25,986 nucleotides of DNA from Christensenella sp. UBA4263. GTDB lineage: Bacteria; Bacillota; Clostridia; Christensenellales; Aristaeellaceae. The position numbers were made by a program, and so were the translations under genes. Below are positions 15,916 to 24,047 of this stretch, one piece after another (positions within the stretch are counted from its first letter, which is position 1; every line of letters begins with the position of its first letter). Where the stretch lies: the NCBI GenBank assembly GCA_002395225.1, contig DGWH01000058.1, forward strand, positions 1 through 25,986, given 5' to 3'. The notes below the pieces were generated by a model. The model made no database searches and was not told the DNA's origin. It saw only the letters and a program-made list of their open reading frames with translations.

Positions 15916-15960
15916 GCCCTGCCGTCCGTTTTCATTTGAAAGCGGACGGCAGGGCATTTT
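15916..15960. terminator. Bidirectional terminator between convergent genes
   Basis: GCCCTGCCGTCCG (15916-15928) pairs exactly with 15943-15955. The pairing extends inward through TTTTC/GAAAG, for about 18 bp in all around ATTT. ATTTT follows on the plus side and TTCTTT on the minus side, so it can end both the asparaginase and the AAA-nuclease transcripts. Confidence 0.85.
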
Positions 15961-17555
15961 CATACGGTTGCCTCAAACAGCACTTTATCGCCGAACATGA
16001 CACGTTCAACGGCATTTTTCTTATGCCGGGTGAAGTTGAAGCTGACCATGTATCCTGTGGTGAGTCCGAACCGGTCCAGATAGGCCATGATCTGTTTTTC
16101 ACCTTCTTCATGATATCGCTCGCCGCGCCAGATCTTCAGCTCGACGATATACCGATGCCCTGCATAATGAATGACCACATCCATTCGCAGCTGATCGCGG
16201 GTTTGCTCCTCAATGCTGAAGGTGCCGTTGCCGTTGATGATGGGGGCAATATAGGTCAGGAACCGCTCACGTCCCTCATTTTCGAGAAAGTGTTCATCCT
16301 CTCCCTGATGAATCTCCCTCTGGGTTTTTACAAAATGTTCCAGAATCAGCGGCATATTCAGCGAATGATCGTCGTTGATGAATTTCGGTCTCATCAGCAG
16401 AGCGTCCTGACGAAACGCATCATTTTTGCTGGTCTCCAAAAGAAAGTACTGGTATAGCAGCATTTCAAAGATCCGGTTTGAGATGGCCACGGTATTATTG
16501 TTGTTTCGAATGAAGCCGTACATCCGCAGCTGTGCCTGTTCGCTGTCAAATGGATTCCAGGAAATCGTATCACCCTGCATCAGAATTCTGCGCAACTGGG
16601 ACTTCAGGCTGGGGGAATGTTCCAGCTTTCCCATCAATGAACCGAAAAGAGGATTGTCACCATCAGCAAGAAGAAGCTTTATTGTCTCATCAACGCCTGC
16701 TTCAGTCCAAGCTTCGGACAGGCTCGTAAACTTTACTGGAATAAGCGATGTATCAATGAGTTCACAAATGCGTGAGACGAGGTAAGGATAGCCGCTGGTA
16801 TACTTTTCAATGTACAGGGAGAGGCTTTTTGTGTTCATTCCTGTGTGATGATCTGTTTCGTATTCATCCAGCATGCCCTGGATGCCGTCCGCACTCAGAC
16901 TCATGTCAATCGTGAAATCGGTGGCAATATTCCATGGACTGTTTACCTTATGCTCTGCATCCGGTCGAATTTTCGCCTTCAGATGCTTTACATCCGTTAC
17001 ACCGGCGAGGATGACTGAATGAAAAGCGGGTATCCCTTTATCCGCACGATTCAGGTATCCGTTTCTCAGCTGGCCGAGGAAATCCAGAAACACCTGATTG
17101 TTTGTGGCACTGTCTACCTCATCAATCATAAGAACGATTGGTTTTGCCGCTGAGGCACACCAGAGAAGGAAAACATCCGTTAATTCATCCAGTTTTGCAA
17201 GATGGTCGGTTCGCTCAAGAATATCCTGAAAGCTGTTTTCAACGGGCGGAGCATACTGAACACCTGTCAGTTTTTCTCTGAGCAGAATTCGGCAAAAAGC
17301 TTTGACAAAACTTTGTTCATCTTCAAACCCTGCGTTTCCGATACTCTCAAAACTAATGCTGACAACGTCATATTCGTGAGCCAGGTACTTTCTCAGAGCG
17401 GAAAGTGTGGTTGTTTTTCCATACTGACGTGCACGGTTAATGGTAAAATACGCGCCGGCATCCACCATTTTCTTAATTTCTTTCAGACGGGCGTCCAGAT
17501 TCACCATATAGTGTATCGCGGGATTGCATAGACCGGCTGTGTTGAATTTTTTCAC
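15960..17555 (-). CDS. AAA-like ATPase with C-terminal PD-(D/E)xK nuclease-like domain
   Basis: The product has 531 residues. The N-terminal half is an AAA-like P-loop ATPase: the family-specific Walker A RARQYGKTT (41-49, Lys47) and Walker B VLMIDEVD (141-148), followed by a helical region. The C-terminus carries a PD-(D/E)xK arrangement, Asp459, then Glu472-Leu-Lys474 in IVELKIW, with Gln488 downstream. This family is common and often variably present in Clostridia and Bacteroidota; its role is unknown, with defence or genome maintenance proposed for some relatives. The start is GTG at 17555 with only a weak GGTG site 7 nt upstream; an ATG sixteen codons in lacks any site. The gene is more AT-rich than its neighbours (25 of 60 bases G+C at 16441-16500), suggesting horizontal acquisition. 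Confidence 0.85.
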   Translation of the reverse strand: MKKFNTAGLCNPAIHYMVNLDARLKEIKKMVDAGAYFTINRARQYGKTTTLSALRKYLAHEYDVVSISFESIGNAGFEDEQSFVKAFCRILLREKLTGVQYAPPVENSFQDILERTDHLAKLDELTDVFLLWCASAAKPIVLMIDEVDSATNNQVFLDFLGQLRNGYLNRADKGIPAFHSVILAGVTDVKHLKAKIRPDAEHKVNSPWNIATDFTIDMSLSADGIQGMLDEYETDHHTGMNTKSLSLYIEKYTSGYPYLVSRICELIDTSLIPVKFTSLSEAWTEAGVDETIKLLLADGDNPLFGSLMGKLEHSPSLKSQLRRILMQGDTISWNPFDSEQAQLRMYGFIRNNNNTVAISNRIFEMLLYQYFLLETSKNDAFRQDALLMRPKFINDDHSLNMPLILEHFVKTQREIHQGEDEHFLENEGRERFLTYIAPIINGNGTFSIEEQTRDQLRMDVVIHYAGHRYIVELKIWRGERYHEEGEKQIMAYLDRFGLTTGYMVSFNFTRHKKNAVERVMFGDKVLFEATV

Positions 17556-17649
17556 TTTTTTTCACCACGCTTTCTGAGAGAATGTGTCGGCAAGGCAATT
17601 CTTCGGGGGAAGGAAACGGAAAATTGTCTTTCATTTCGGAACCACATCT

Positions 17650-17679
17650 ATTTTAACGTAAGTGATTCCGTGGATGCAA
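17650..17679 (-). promoter_or_regulatory. Possible promoter for the AAA-nuclease gene
   Basis: On the minus strand TTGCAT (17679-17674), an 18-bp spacer and TAAAAT (17655-17650) lie about 95 bp upstream of the GTG start. The match is moderate. It is divergent from the PAP2 promoter at 17710-17738. Confidence 0.45.
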
Positions 17680-17709
17680 GTGATATTCCAAGCCTGGCAT
17701 TGTCCCGTG

Positions 17710-17738
17710 TTGACAAGAACCCTGTAAAAGCTTAGAAT
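17710..17738 (+). promoter_or_regulatory. Sigma-A promoter for the PAP2 gene
   Basis: TTGACA (17710-17715), a 17-bp spacer and TAGAAT (17733-17738) give a near-consensus promoter. The leader to the start codon at 17877 is about 130 nt; I saw no recognised regulatory RNA in it. Confidence 0.75.
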
Positions 17739-17876
17739 GATTTCAAATCAGAAGGTGCTTTCCCCTCCGGCTGTGGATTGTTCCGTGTGTGGAAACAGAT
17801 GGAGTTTTTTCTTTGCTTCCAGGCCTGAGGATACCGGCAGTGGTCCGGAACTGACCTGTGGAAAGGAAGTACGGCA

Positions 17877-18542
17877 ATGGATCAATTATTGTATGGATTC
17901 GATACCGCGTTATATTCATTTTTCTGGAAGTTTCAGAACCCGGTGACGATCGGTCTGGCTGAGATATGCCAGCACATGGGGGATAAGACCGCTTACATCA
18001 TTTGTCTGGTGGCTGCGCTGATTCTTTGTTTCCCGAAGGTGACCAGAAAATACGGTGTGGCGATGGTGGTTGGCTTTTTAGTGGCCTATCTCGTGGTGAA
18101 TGTCATGATCAAACCGGGTGTGGGAAGACCGAGACCCTATGTCACACTGCAGCAGACGCCATTCTGGGAAACCTACGAGCCGCACTGGAAAAATGCCGGT
18201 TCGCCTCTTGAGGATGACGATTCTTTCCCGTCTGGCCATACTTCGCTGAACTTTACAATCTTCACGGCGCTTACCGCGCTCCTTCTCAAGGAAAAGAAAA
18301 AGTGGGCATGGCTGCTCATGATTATCCCGACCGTCGTGGGAATCACCAGAATCATTCGTTGTGTTCATTATCCGAGTGATGTGGTAGGCGGAATGATCTT
18401 CGGCATTATTGCCGGCCTGATCGGTTATCTGGTGGCGACAAAACTGTTCCCGCCGCAGCAGCAAACGATCAGTTCAAATTCAAATCCGGATAAGGACGGC
18501 AGTAACCAGAGGAAGGCGGAAAAAGCGCCTGCCAGGAATTAA
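17877..18542 (+). CDS. PAP2-family membrane phosphatase
   Basis: This is a 221-residue multi-pass membrane protein of the type 2 phosphatidic acid phosphatase family, which dephosphorylates lipid phosphates such as phosphatidate or undecaprenyl pyrophosphate. The three family motifs are intact: KPGVGRPRP (79-87), PSGHTS with His121 (118-123), and Arg158-x5-His164-x3-Asp168 in the RCVHYPSD region. About five hydrophobic segments surround them, and the C-terminal 30 residues are polar and low-complexity. AAAGGAAG precedes the ATG. It has its own promoter and a terminator-like hairpin, so it is a single-gene unit. A role in recycling the undecaprenyl carrier would fit the surface-polysaccharide genes next door, but nothing here proves that substrate. 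Confidence 0.9.
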   Translation: MDQLLYGFDTALYSFFWKFQNPVTIGLAEICQHMGDKTAYIICLVAALILCFPKVTRKYGVAMVVGFLVAYLVVNVMIKPGVGRPRPYVTLQQTPFWETYEPHWKNAGSPLEDDDSFPSGHTSLNFTIFTALTALLLKEKKKWAWLLMIIPTVVGITRIIRCVHYPSDVVGGMIFGIIAGLIGYLVATKLFPPQQQTISSNSNPDKDGSNQRKAEKAPARN

Positions 18543-18590
18543 AGGCCGTCCTGAGTCAGTAACAGGTTTTAAAGCATCAGACCCAGAAAG

Positions 18591-18619
18591 CAGAGGGGCC
18601 GGGAAACCGGCCCCTTTGC
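18591..18619 (+). terminator. Terminator-like hairpin after the PAP2 gene
   Basis: GGGGCCGG (18595-18602) pairs with CCGGCCCC (18607-18614) around a GAAA tetraloop, and flanking pairs lengthen the stem to about 12 bp. The T-run is short and interrupted. It separates the PAP2 unit from the polysaccharide operon. Confidence 0.7.
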
Positions 18620-18757
18620 TTATGCCGGAACGGACCGGTCTTTTTCAGCCCGAGGCTTGCCTGTCAGAGAAAGCACAGGGCATGGTGTATAAAGGGAGAA
18701 TTCTTTTCGACAGTGGGTGTGTTTCATCCCATTAACCGTTTTTTCATCCCTGAAGTA

Positions 18758-18786
18758 TTGACTAAAAGTACTGAAAAGATTAAGAT
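18758..18786 (+). promoter_or_regulatory. Probable promoter for the polysaccharide operon
   Basis: TTGACT (18758-18763), a 17-bp spacer and TAAGAT (18781-18786) lie about 80 bp before the first gene. The predicted leader contains an exact inverted repeat, ATCCTG-TT-CAGGAT (18807-18820), which may be an operator or a small hairpin. The rest of 18543-18867 holds only the PAP2 terminator and nothing else I can name. Confidence 0.55.
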
Positions 18787-18867
18787 GATTTTTGGATTTG
18801 TTTACTATCCTGTTCAGGATGACGGGAACAGGACACTTCGGAGACTGCAAATGCAGCGAGGGAGAGA

Positions 18868-19860
18868 ATGAGTAATCTAAACGGACTGGCAAGTCAGGAA
18901 AACTTTGCAAAATTCCGCAGACAGTGGCAGCTCCTCGCACTGGAGGAGGCTGGAAAATGGACAGGAAACAGGGATACACAGCTGCTGCTGGCAGACGTGG
19001 TGCTGGCCAGTCTTCGCCGGGAATACGCCAGCCGTGTTCCTTCGGAGAATATGGCCTATTTTATCCGTGCACAGTCCTGCCTGATTTTCAGCGTTACCGG
19101 TGACAGCACGGAACGTCTGAGAGAATATATCAGCGGGCATGGCCTTAAGGAGAGCATTCCTGCCCATAATCTGATGCCTGACCTGCGGGTGGGCGAAAAA
19201 TCGTCCGCGGCGGCAGAAACAGATGAGGCAGAGAAAGCCGGAAAGAGCCGGACCGGCACTGTCCGCCGGCGGCGCCGGCAGAGCGAGCAGATGCCTCGTT
19301 CCGGTGATGCTGCCCCGTCAGGGGACATGGATGAATGGGAAAGTGAAGCGGAGGAGCTTCGCGATGCGGTTCCCGTGTGGGCAGAACAGATGGAAAAGCG
19401 GCAGCAGGCGGGAAGCAGTGCAGGCCCTGTACCTGCGGCCGGCAATGAACCCCTGCGGGAACCTGTCCCGGATGCACAAAAACGTCCGGATTCGCCGCCG
19501 GCCCCGGCAGGGGATGAAACCGGCCATTCTGCCGGGAAATGGCCGGAAGGGCCTGATTCGGTTCCGGCACCGGCAGATTCCGCGGTGCTGGCTTCAGGTG
19601 AGGCGAGGTCTGTCAATCCGACTGCGGGGAAACGGTCGGCGGATACCTTCTATGATCCGGAACGGACGCAGTTCTGGACACCGGGTCCGCTTGAGGAAAC
19701 CGAGCATGTGGTGGAGGAGGTTTCCATCCCGGACGAGGAGGAGACGGATCCCTCTTCGCCGCGTCTTTCGCTTATCAACACCTTTCTCTTTATTGCCATG
19801 GCGGCTGCATTTGTTTTCATGGTATATGAATCCCGTGTAATTCAGCACTACCTGCTGTGA
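18868..19860 (+). CDS. Unknown tail-anchored protein with long disordered linker
   Basis: I do not recognise the family. The 330-residue product has three parts. Residues 1-95 are a compact, mostly helical domain (RRQWQLLALEEAGKW and VVLASLRREYAS). Residues about 105-295 are low-complexity and rich in Pro, Ala, Glu, Gly and Arg, including a basic RTGTVRRRRRQ patch. A single hydrophobic helix at about 305-323 is followed by a short tail ending HYLL. With no signal peptide this predicts a cytoplasmic body anchored by its C-terminus. The start follows GAGGGAGAG. It opens a five-gene operon and ends 8 nt before the DivIVA-like gene, so it may be a membrane adaptor for that protein or for the glycan synthase. 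That role is inference. Confidence 0.75.
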   Translation: MSNLNGLASQENFAKFRRQWQLLALEEAGKWTGNRDTQLLLADVVLASLRREYASRVPSENMAYFIRAQSCLIFSVTGDSTERLREYISGHGLKESIPAHNLMPDLRVGEKSSAAAETDEAEKAGKSRTGTVRRRRRQSEQMPRSGDAAPSGDMDEWESEAEELRDAVPVWAEQMEKRQQAGSSAGPVPAAGNEPLREPVPDAQKRPDSPPAPAGDETGHSAGKWPEGPDSVPAPADSAVLASGEARSVNPTAGKRSADTFYDPERTQFWTPGPLEETEHVVEEVSIPDEEETDPSSPRLSLINTFLFIAMAAAFVFMVYESRVIQHYLL

Positions 19861-19868
19861 GGTTGATT

Positions 19869-20627
19869 ATGAACAGACAGAAAGAATTCAGAAAACTCTT
19901 TGGCCGGTATAAGGCATCCGACGTGGACCGGTATCTCCTGGAACTGGGGCAGGAAACGGAGAAACGGATGGCCGGAATCGAGAACCTGAGACAGGCAGCT
20001 GAGCAGGAAAGTCAGCTGCTCCGGACTCAGGCCGAAAAGGAACGACAGGAAAGAGTGGCACTGGAGGAAAAACTTGGGCGGGCAGCAGAGGGACGGCGTC
20101 TGGAACAGATGAATGCCGAGAGCCTGCGCAAGGAGATCCGGACGCTTGAAAAGCAGCTTGCCGGTGTCAGAGAGGAAAAACAGAAATGCCTTTCGGAAAA
20201 CCGGCGTCTGCAGACGGAACTGGAAAAGGCGCTGCAGCAGCAGGACGCTTTGCGGGAGGAGCTCGGGTTTTCCCAGCTTCAGTCGGAGCAGCTGGGACAG
20301 CGTGCGGCCAGTCAGAGACTGGAAATCGAGCGAATGGAAAAGATGATTGAAGCGAACCCCATGGCGGATGCCAGTCTGAAAGCACAGAAAATTGTTCAGG
20401 AAGCGGTGGATGCCAGCCAGAAAATGCTGGATGATGCGGAAAATATCCGTACACAGGCAACCGCGGCGGTTCGGGCGGCGTACTTTAATGCCATGGGATT
20501 CCGCCAGGTGATTGAGGAGCGTTTTGTGAATCTCCAGCATGAGCTGGACAAATCCATGGGCTCCCTTCGGATGCTGCAGTCGCCGGGCGACTATCCTGTG
20601 TATGTGTCTGGTGAGAAAAATGAATAG
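19869..20627 (+). CDS. DivIVA/GpsB-like coiled-coil protein
   Basis: The product has 252 residues. The N-terminus (about 4-35, KEFRKLFGRYKASDVDRYLLEL) resembles the DivIVA/GpsB membrane-binding domain, which usually reads F-x-x-x-x-x-GY-x-x-x-x-VD-x-FL. A long heptad-like coiled coil follows at about 36-160, rich in Gln, Glu, Arg and Leu, then a second helical segment and a short tail. DivIVA proteins recognise curved membrane at poles and septa and recruit cell-wall or polymer machinery. I start at ATG 19869 because GAGG lies 6 nt upstream; the in-frame GTG at 19857 has no site. The gene overlaps the next by 8 nt. Placement inside a polysaccharide operon suggests a dedicated scaffold rather than the main cell-division DivIVA. 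Confidence 0.72.
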   Translation: MNRQKEFRKLFGRYKASDVDRYLLELGQETEKRMAGIENLRQAAEQESQLLRTQAEKERQERVALEEKLGRAAEGRRLEQMNAESLRKEIRTLEKQLAGVREEKQKCLSENRRLQTELEKALQQQDALREELGFSQLQSEQLGQRAASQRLEIERMEKMIEANPMADASLKAQKIVQEAVDASQKMLDDAENIRTQATAAVRAAYFNAMGFRQVIEERFVNLQHELDKSMGSLRMLQSPGDYPVYVSGEKNE

Positions 20628-22176
20628 ATGGCTTACCCTCCTTCTGCTCCTGCTGAGCCTTTCCCTGGCATTGTCCGGCTGTTCGGCGTTTTCAAAGAAG
20701 CCGGAGAATGTACCGGAGACGGAGATGAAAACGGTCACGCCGACGCCGGTGCCGGGGATCGATGCCGTTCCGGCGAGACTGCTTCAGGGGGTGGAAACGG
20801 ATCAGAAGGTCGCTGCCCTGATCTTTGAGGGATATACGGACGATCTCACGGTTGAAGCGATTGCGCAGCTGCTGCAGGAGCGTCATGTTCCCGCAACGTT
20901 CTTCGTGTCAGGGGTAACGGCGGATGAACATGGCGAGCTTGTCAAAAAGGTTGCTGACATGGGGTTTGGCATCGGAAATTACGGAATGAGCGGGGCGAAA
21001 AAACTGGAACGGCTTCCGGCTTATCAGAATGCGATGCAGTTTGAAAAGACCCAGCACCTGATTGAAAAGGCAGCCGGTGTCCGCCCGACGTTTATTCGCT
21101 GCAACGGAACGGTCTATACCGAGGATGTTCTGCGGGCCGTGACGGCGGGCGGCCTTGAGCAGGCGGTTGAGCCCAGTACCTACCTGAATCACCGCAGTTT
21201 CAGGACGATGGGGGAGGCCGGCGTTTATACGACATCGGTCATCCGGGGCAGTATCCTTTCCATCAAGCTGGGCCAGGAACTGGATAAGGATGAGTTTGGC
21301 GATGAAGGGGACAAACTGGATGAGCGGCCTGCCATCGATCCGAGTCCCGGGATTCGCCGCGAGTGGGAAACATCGGATGAGCGGTTTGCCGATCTTCCGC
21401 AGATGGTTGGCTGGCTGGTGGATCAGCTGCAGCAGGCCGGCTTTCAGCTGGTGAGTCTGGATGAGCTTGAACAGTGCCGGGTGACCCTGCTGGAGAAACA
21501 GAGGGAACTCAGTGAGGAGGAAAAGGAACTCCTTGCCTATCGAAAGGGAGAGCCCCCTGTGACAAAGGAGCCGCTTTCGGCAGGACCGTTCCGGGCGGGG
21601 ACGCAGGAAGACTTTGCCGGCGCGGTTTTTATCGGCGATTCGGTCATGGCCGGTGTGGGGGATTATGTTCAGTGGCGGCGCCAGATCAACCCGTCGTATT
21701 TCGCGGATGCCGTGTTTCTGACAGGAAACAATACGACGGTTGAGTCGCTTCTCAATGACACCAATCCCATTGAGGATCGCCTGCAGACGATGAATCCCCG
21801 GAGCATCTGGCTGTGTCTCGGATTTTCAAGTGCGGATGGCTATAAGCGGGAGGTTTATCTGATGAATTACCGCCTGCTGATTTACCGCATCCGGAAGCAG
21901 AATCCGGAGGCCCGGATCATTGTGATGAGCATTCCGCCCCGGCTTGAGGGGTATACGGGTGTCGGGAATGAGCAGCGGTTCCGGCTGAACCAGATGCTGT
22001 GCGCCATGGCGAAAATGTATGGCCTGGGATTTGTCGATGCGGCATTCCCCCTTCGCGACACGGCCGGCGCACTGGATGCAGGGTATTGTCTGGATGCGGT
22101 GACCTATGGACGGCATCTGAATGATGCCGGGTGCGAGACACTCCTGTCTTTTATTGAAATGCATATTCCTGAGTAA
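20620..22176 (+). CDS. Lipoprotein: degenerate polysaccharide deacetylase domain fused to SGNH hydrolase domain
   Basis: The protein has 518 residues from ATG 20620 (site GGTGAG). A lipoprotein signal ends in the lipobox ALSGC with Cys21. Residues about 60-290 follow a NodB-type deacetylase pattern, but the catalytic TFDDGP motif reads IFEGYT and the metal-binding H-x3-H segment reads GNYGMSG, so the active site appears lost. Residues about 330-518 form an SGNH-type domain with GDSVMAG (Asp340, Ser341) and a C-terminal Asp492/His499 in a HLNDAG context; the Asn block (usually GxND) reads LGFSSAD and is atypical. SGNH domains in polysaccharide systems often act as O-acetyl esterases or transferases. 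Lying between the DivIVA-like gene and the glycan synthase, it probably binds or modifies the exported polymer outside the membrane. Confidence 0.8.
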   Translation: MNRWLTLLLLLLSLSLALSGCSAFSKKPENVPETEMKTVTPTPVPGIDAVPARLLQGVETDQKVAALIFEGYTDDLTVEAIAQLLQERHVPATFFVSGVTADEHGELVKKVADMGFGIGNYGMSGAKKLERLPAYQNAMQFEKTQHLIEKAAGVRPTFIRCNGTVYTEDVLRAVTAGGLEQAVEPSTYLNHRSFRTMGEAGVYTTSVIRGSILSIKLGQELDKDEFGDEGDKLDERPAIDPSPGIRREWETSDERFADLPQMVGWLVDQLQQAGFQLVSLDELEQCRVTLLEKQRELSEEEKELLAYRKGEPPVTKEPLSAGPFRAGTQEDFAGAVFIGDSVMAGVGDYVQWRRQINPSYFADAVFLTGNNTTVESLLNDTNPIEDRLQTMNPRSIWLCLGFSSADGYKREVYLMNYRLLIYRIRKQNPEARIIVMSIPPRLEGYTGVGNEQRFRLNQMLCAMAKMYGLGFVDAAFPLRDTAGALDAGYCLDAVTYGRHLNDAGCETLLSFIEMHIPE

Positions 22177-22229
22177 GCGACATCCGGATGATACACGGAG
22201 GAATGCTGCTGAGAAACAGAGGACGAGCG

Positions 22230-24047
22230 ATGAGAAAAAAGAAGGTTATTGAGGACCGAATCCTGGAGGCGCAGGGCGATCGCCGGCTGATGCCGAATGT
22301 GCCGGATCCATCCAACCGCCGCAGCAATCATGACCGACGGGACAACAAGTCGGATGATGATTCCAGACCGCAATATGCCACTTATGCGGGACAGCGCTTC
22401 AATGTTCACGTGAAGACGCAGGTGCTGCTGGATAACGGAAAGAGCTTTAACGGGACGAGTGTCGATATCTCACAGACCGGCATGATGCTTCAGGTTCCGG
22501 AGGAGATGCGGACACTTCCCTTTGAGAAAGAGCAGCATCTTCGCCTGACCTTCCGTCTTCAGGAAGGGGATCTGCAGGAAGGAACGGAAAAGAAATACAA
22601 GAAAATTTCCGCCAGGATCATGCGGGTCATCGGGGACGGGGAAAAGCTGGCCATCCAGTTTTCCCATCCGCTGTATGAGGAGCGGCGAAAAACGGACGGC
22701 ATGCTCTTTACGCTTTCCGTGCTGTTCCTTTTCCTCTGTACGCTGATGATCATGTTCATGCGCGTGGAGAGCGTTGTGGACTTTGCCAGAAGCCCGATGC
22801 TGTACGGGTACAGTATTCTGACCGCCCTGTTCCTGCTGACCCGGTATCTGTTCGGCGTATTTTACCATCCGGTGCCGGTGGACCCCACCTTTACGCCCAG
22901 TGTCACGGTGGTCATTCCCTGCTTTAATGAGGAGGAATGGATCCGGACCACCATTCTCAAGTGTGTGGATCAGAATTATCCGGTGGACCGGCTGGAATTT
23001 ATCATTGTGGATGATGGTTCCTCGGACAACTCGGTAGAGGTGATTAAGAAAACCGTCGAGGATCTCAAACGGGAAGGTCCGCAGTATGACATTGAAAACC
23101 GGGTCCGGGTCTTCTTCCAGAAATATAATCAGGGGAAGCGGGAGGCGATGGGCATCGGCATCCGGAACTGCCGGACCGAGCTGATTGTCTTTGTGGATTC
23201 GGACAGCTTCCTGCAGCCCAATGCCATCCGCTGCCTGGTTCAGCCCATGCGGGATCCGCAGACGGCCGGCGTGGCCGGCCGGACGGATGTGGCCAATATC
23301 TACACGAATCACCTGACGAAAATGCAGGCGGTCCGCTATTACATCTCATTCCGCGTCATGAAGGCGGCGGAGGCCTATTTCGATTCGGTTATGTGCCTGA
23401 GCGGTCCGCTTTCCTGCTACCGGATTACGGCGGTTCGTGAGGTGTTTGACAAGTGGATCAATCAGAAATTCCTGGGGCAGAAAGCGACGTTCGGGGATGA
23501 CCGGAGCCTGACCAATTATGTGGTGGAACACCACCGGACGTATTATCAGGATACGGCCATCTGTTCCACCATTGTTCCCAACCGGCATCGTCAGTTCCTG
23601 CGTCAGCAGATGCGTTGGAAGCGGTCCTGGCTGAGGGAATCACTGCGGGCGGGCCGGTTTATCTGGCGCAAGCAGCCCTTCATGTCCTTCTTTTTCTATC
23701 TCGGTCTTCTGGTTCCGCTGATTGCGCCGATTATCGTGCTGTACAACGTGGTGTACATTCCGCTTGTCCGCGGGATCTTTCCGACCACTTTTCTGCTGGG
23801 ACTGCTCATGATGTCCCTCATGATGTGCTTTGCCCAGCTGATACTGAAAAAGAGTACGCTGTGGATCTACGGACTGCTGTTCTGCCTGTATTATGAGTTT
23901 TTCCTGCTCTGGCAGATGCCATGGGCCTGGGTGACTTTCTGGGTCAATGACTGGGGCACCCGCGGAAAGGGAAAAAAGCGGGCGGCAAAGACGGACAAAG
24001 GACAAACGGAGCATTCGGCACAGGCAGGGGTGATGACAAATGGATGA
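22230..24047 (+). CDS. PilZ-domain processive family 2 glycosyltransferase (glycan synthase)
   Basis: The 605-residue membrane protein starts at ATG 22230, with AGAGGA 7 nt upstream; earlier in-frame ATGs at 22188 and 22203 lack good sites. After an Arg-rich N-terminus comes a PilZ domain (about 50-155) with D79-ISQTG. The PilZ Arg motif reads YxxxR at 52-56. Two helices (about 160-178 and 191-212) lead to a GT2 catalytic domain: VVIPCFNEEEW, D261-D262-G263, D323-S-D325, acceptor-site Asp423-Asp424 and Q459-QMRW463. Several C-terminal helices follow. The DD, DxD and QxxRW set defines processive synthases such as cellulose or hyaluronan synthase, which polymerise from a nucleotide sugar while exporting the chain. 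PilZ domains usually bind c-di-GMP, so activity is probably second-messenger controlled. It overlaps the next gene by 8 nt. Confidence 0.88.
   Translation: MRKKKVIEDRILEAQGDRRLMPNVPDPSNRRSNHDRRDNKSDDDSRPQYATYAGQRFNVHVKTQVLLDNGKSFNGTSVDISQTGMMLQVPEEMRTLPFEKEQHLRLTFRLQEGDLQEGTEKKYKKISARIMRVIGDGEKLAIQFSHPLYEERRKTDGMLFTLSVLFLFLCTLMIMFMRVESVVDFARSPMLYGYSILTALFLLTRYLFGVFYHPVPVDPTFTPSVTVVIPCFNEEEWIRTTILKCVDQNYPVDRLEFIIVDDGSSDNSVEVIKKTVEDLKREGPQYDIENRVRVFFQKYNQGKREAMGIGIRNCRTELIVFVDSDSFLQPNAIRCLVQPMRDPQTAGVAGRTDVANIYTNHLTKMQAVRYYISFRVMKAAEAYFDSVMCLSGPLSCYRITAVREVFDKWINQKFLGQKATFGDDRSLTNYVVEHHRTYYQDTAICSTIVPNRHRQFLRQQMRWKRSWLRESLRAGRFIWRKQPFMSFFFYLGLLVPLIAPIIVLYNVVYIPLVRGIFPTTFLLGLLMMSLMMCFAQLILKKSTLWIYGLLFCLYYEFFLLWQMPWAWVTFWVNDWGTRGKGKKRAAKTDKGQTEHSAQAGVMTNG

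Noticed and set aside
15853..18834. Exact 14-nt repeat GACGGGAACAGGAC at 15853 and 18821, and 13-nt repeat ATCAGGGGACGGG at 14754 and 15845
   Set aside because: Repeats of this length are expected by chance in 26 kb, and the surrounding sequences do not align, so no element is called.
18787..18867. Looked for a c-di-GMP riboswitch in the leader of the polysaccharide operon
   Set aside because: The leader is about 80 nt with only a 6-bp inverted repeat; no riboswitch core could be recognised.
18620..18979. Minus-strand open frame of 119 codons
   Set aside because: It crosses the promoter and start of the gene at 18868 and has no domain pattern.
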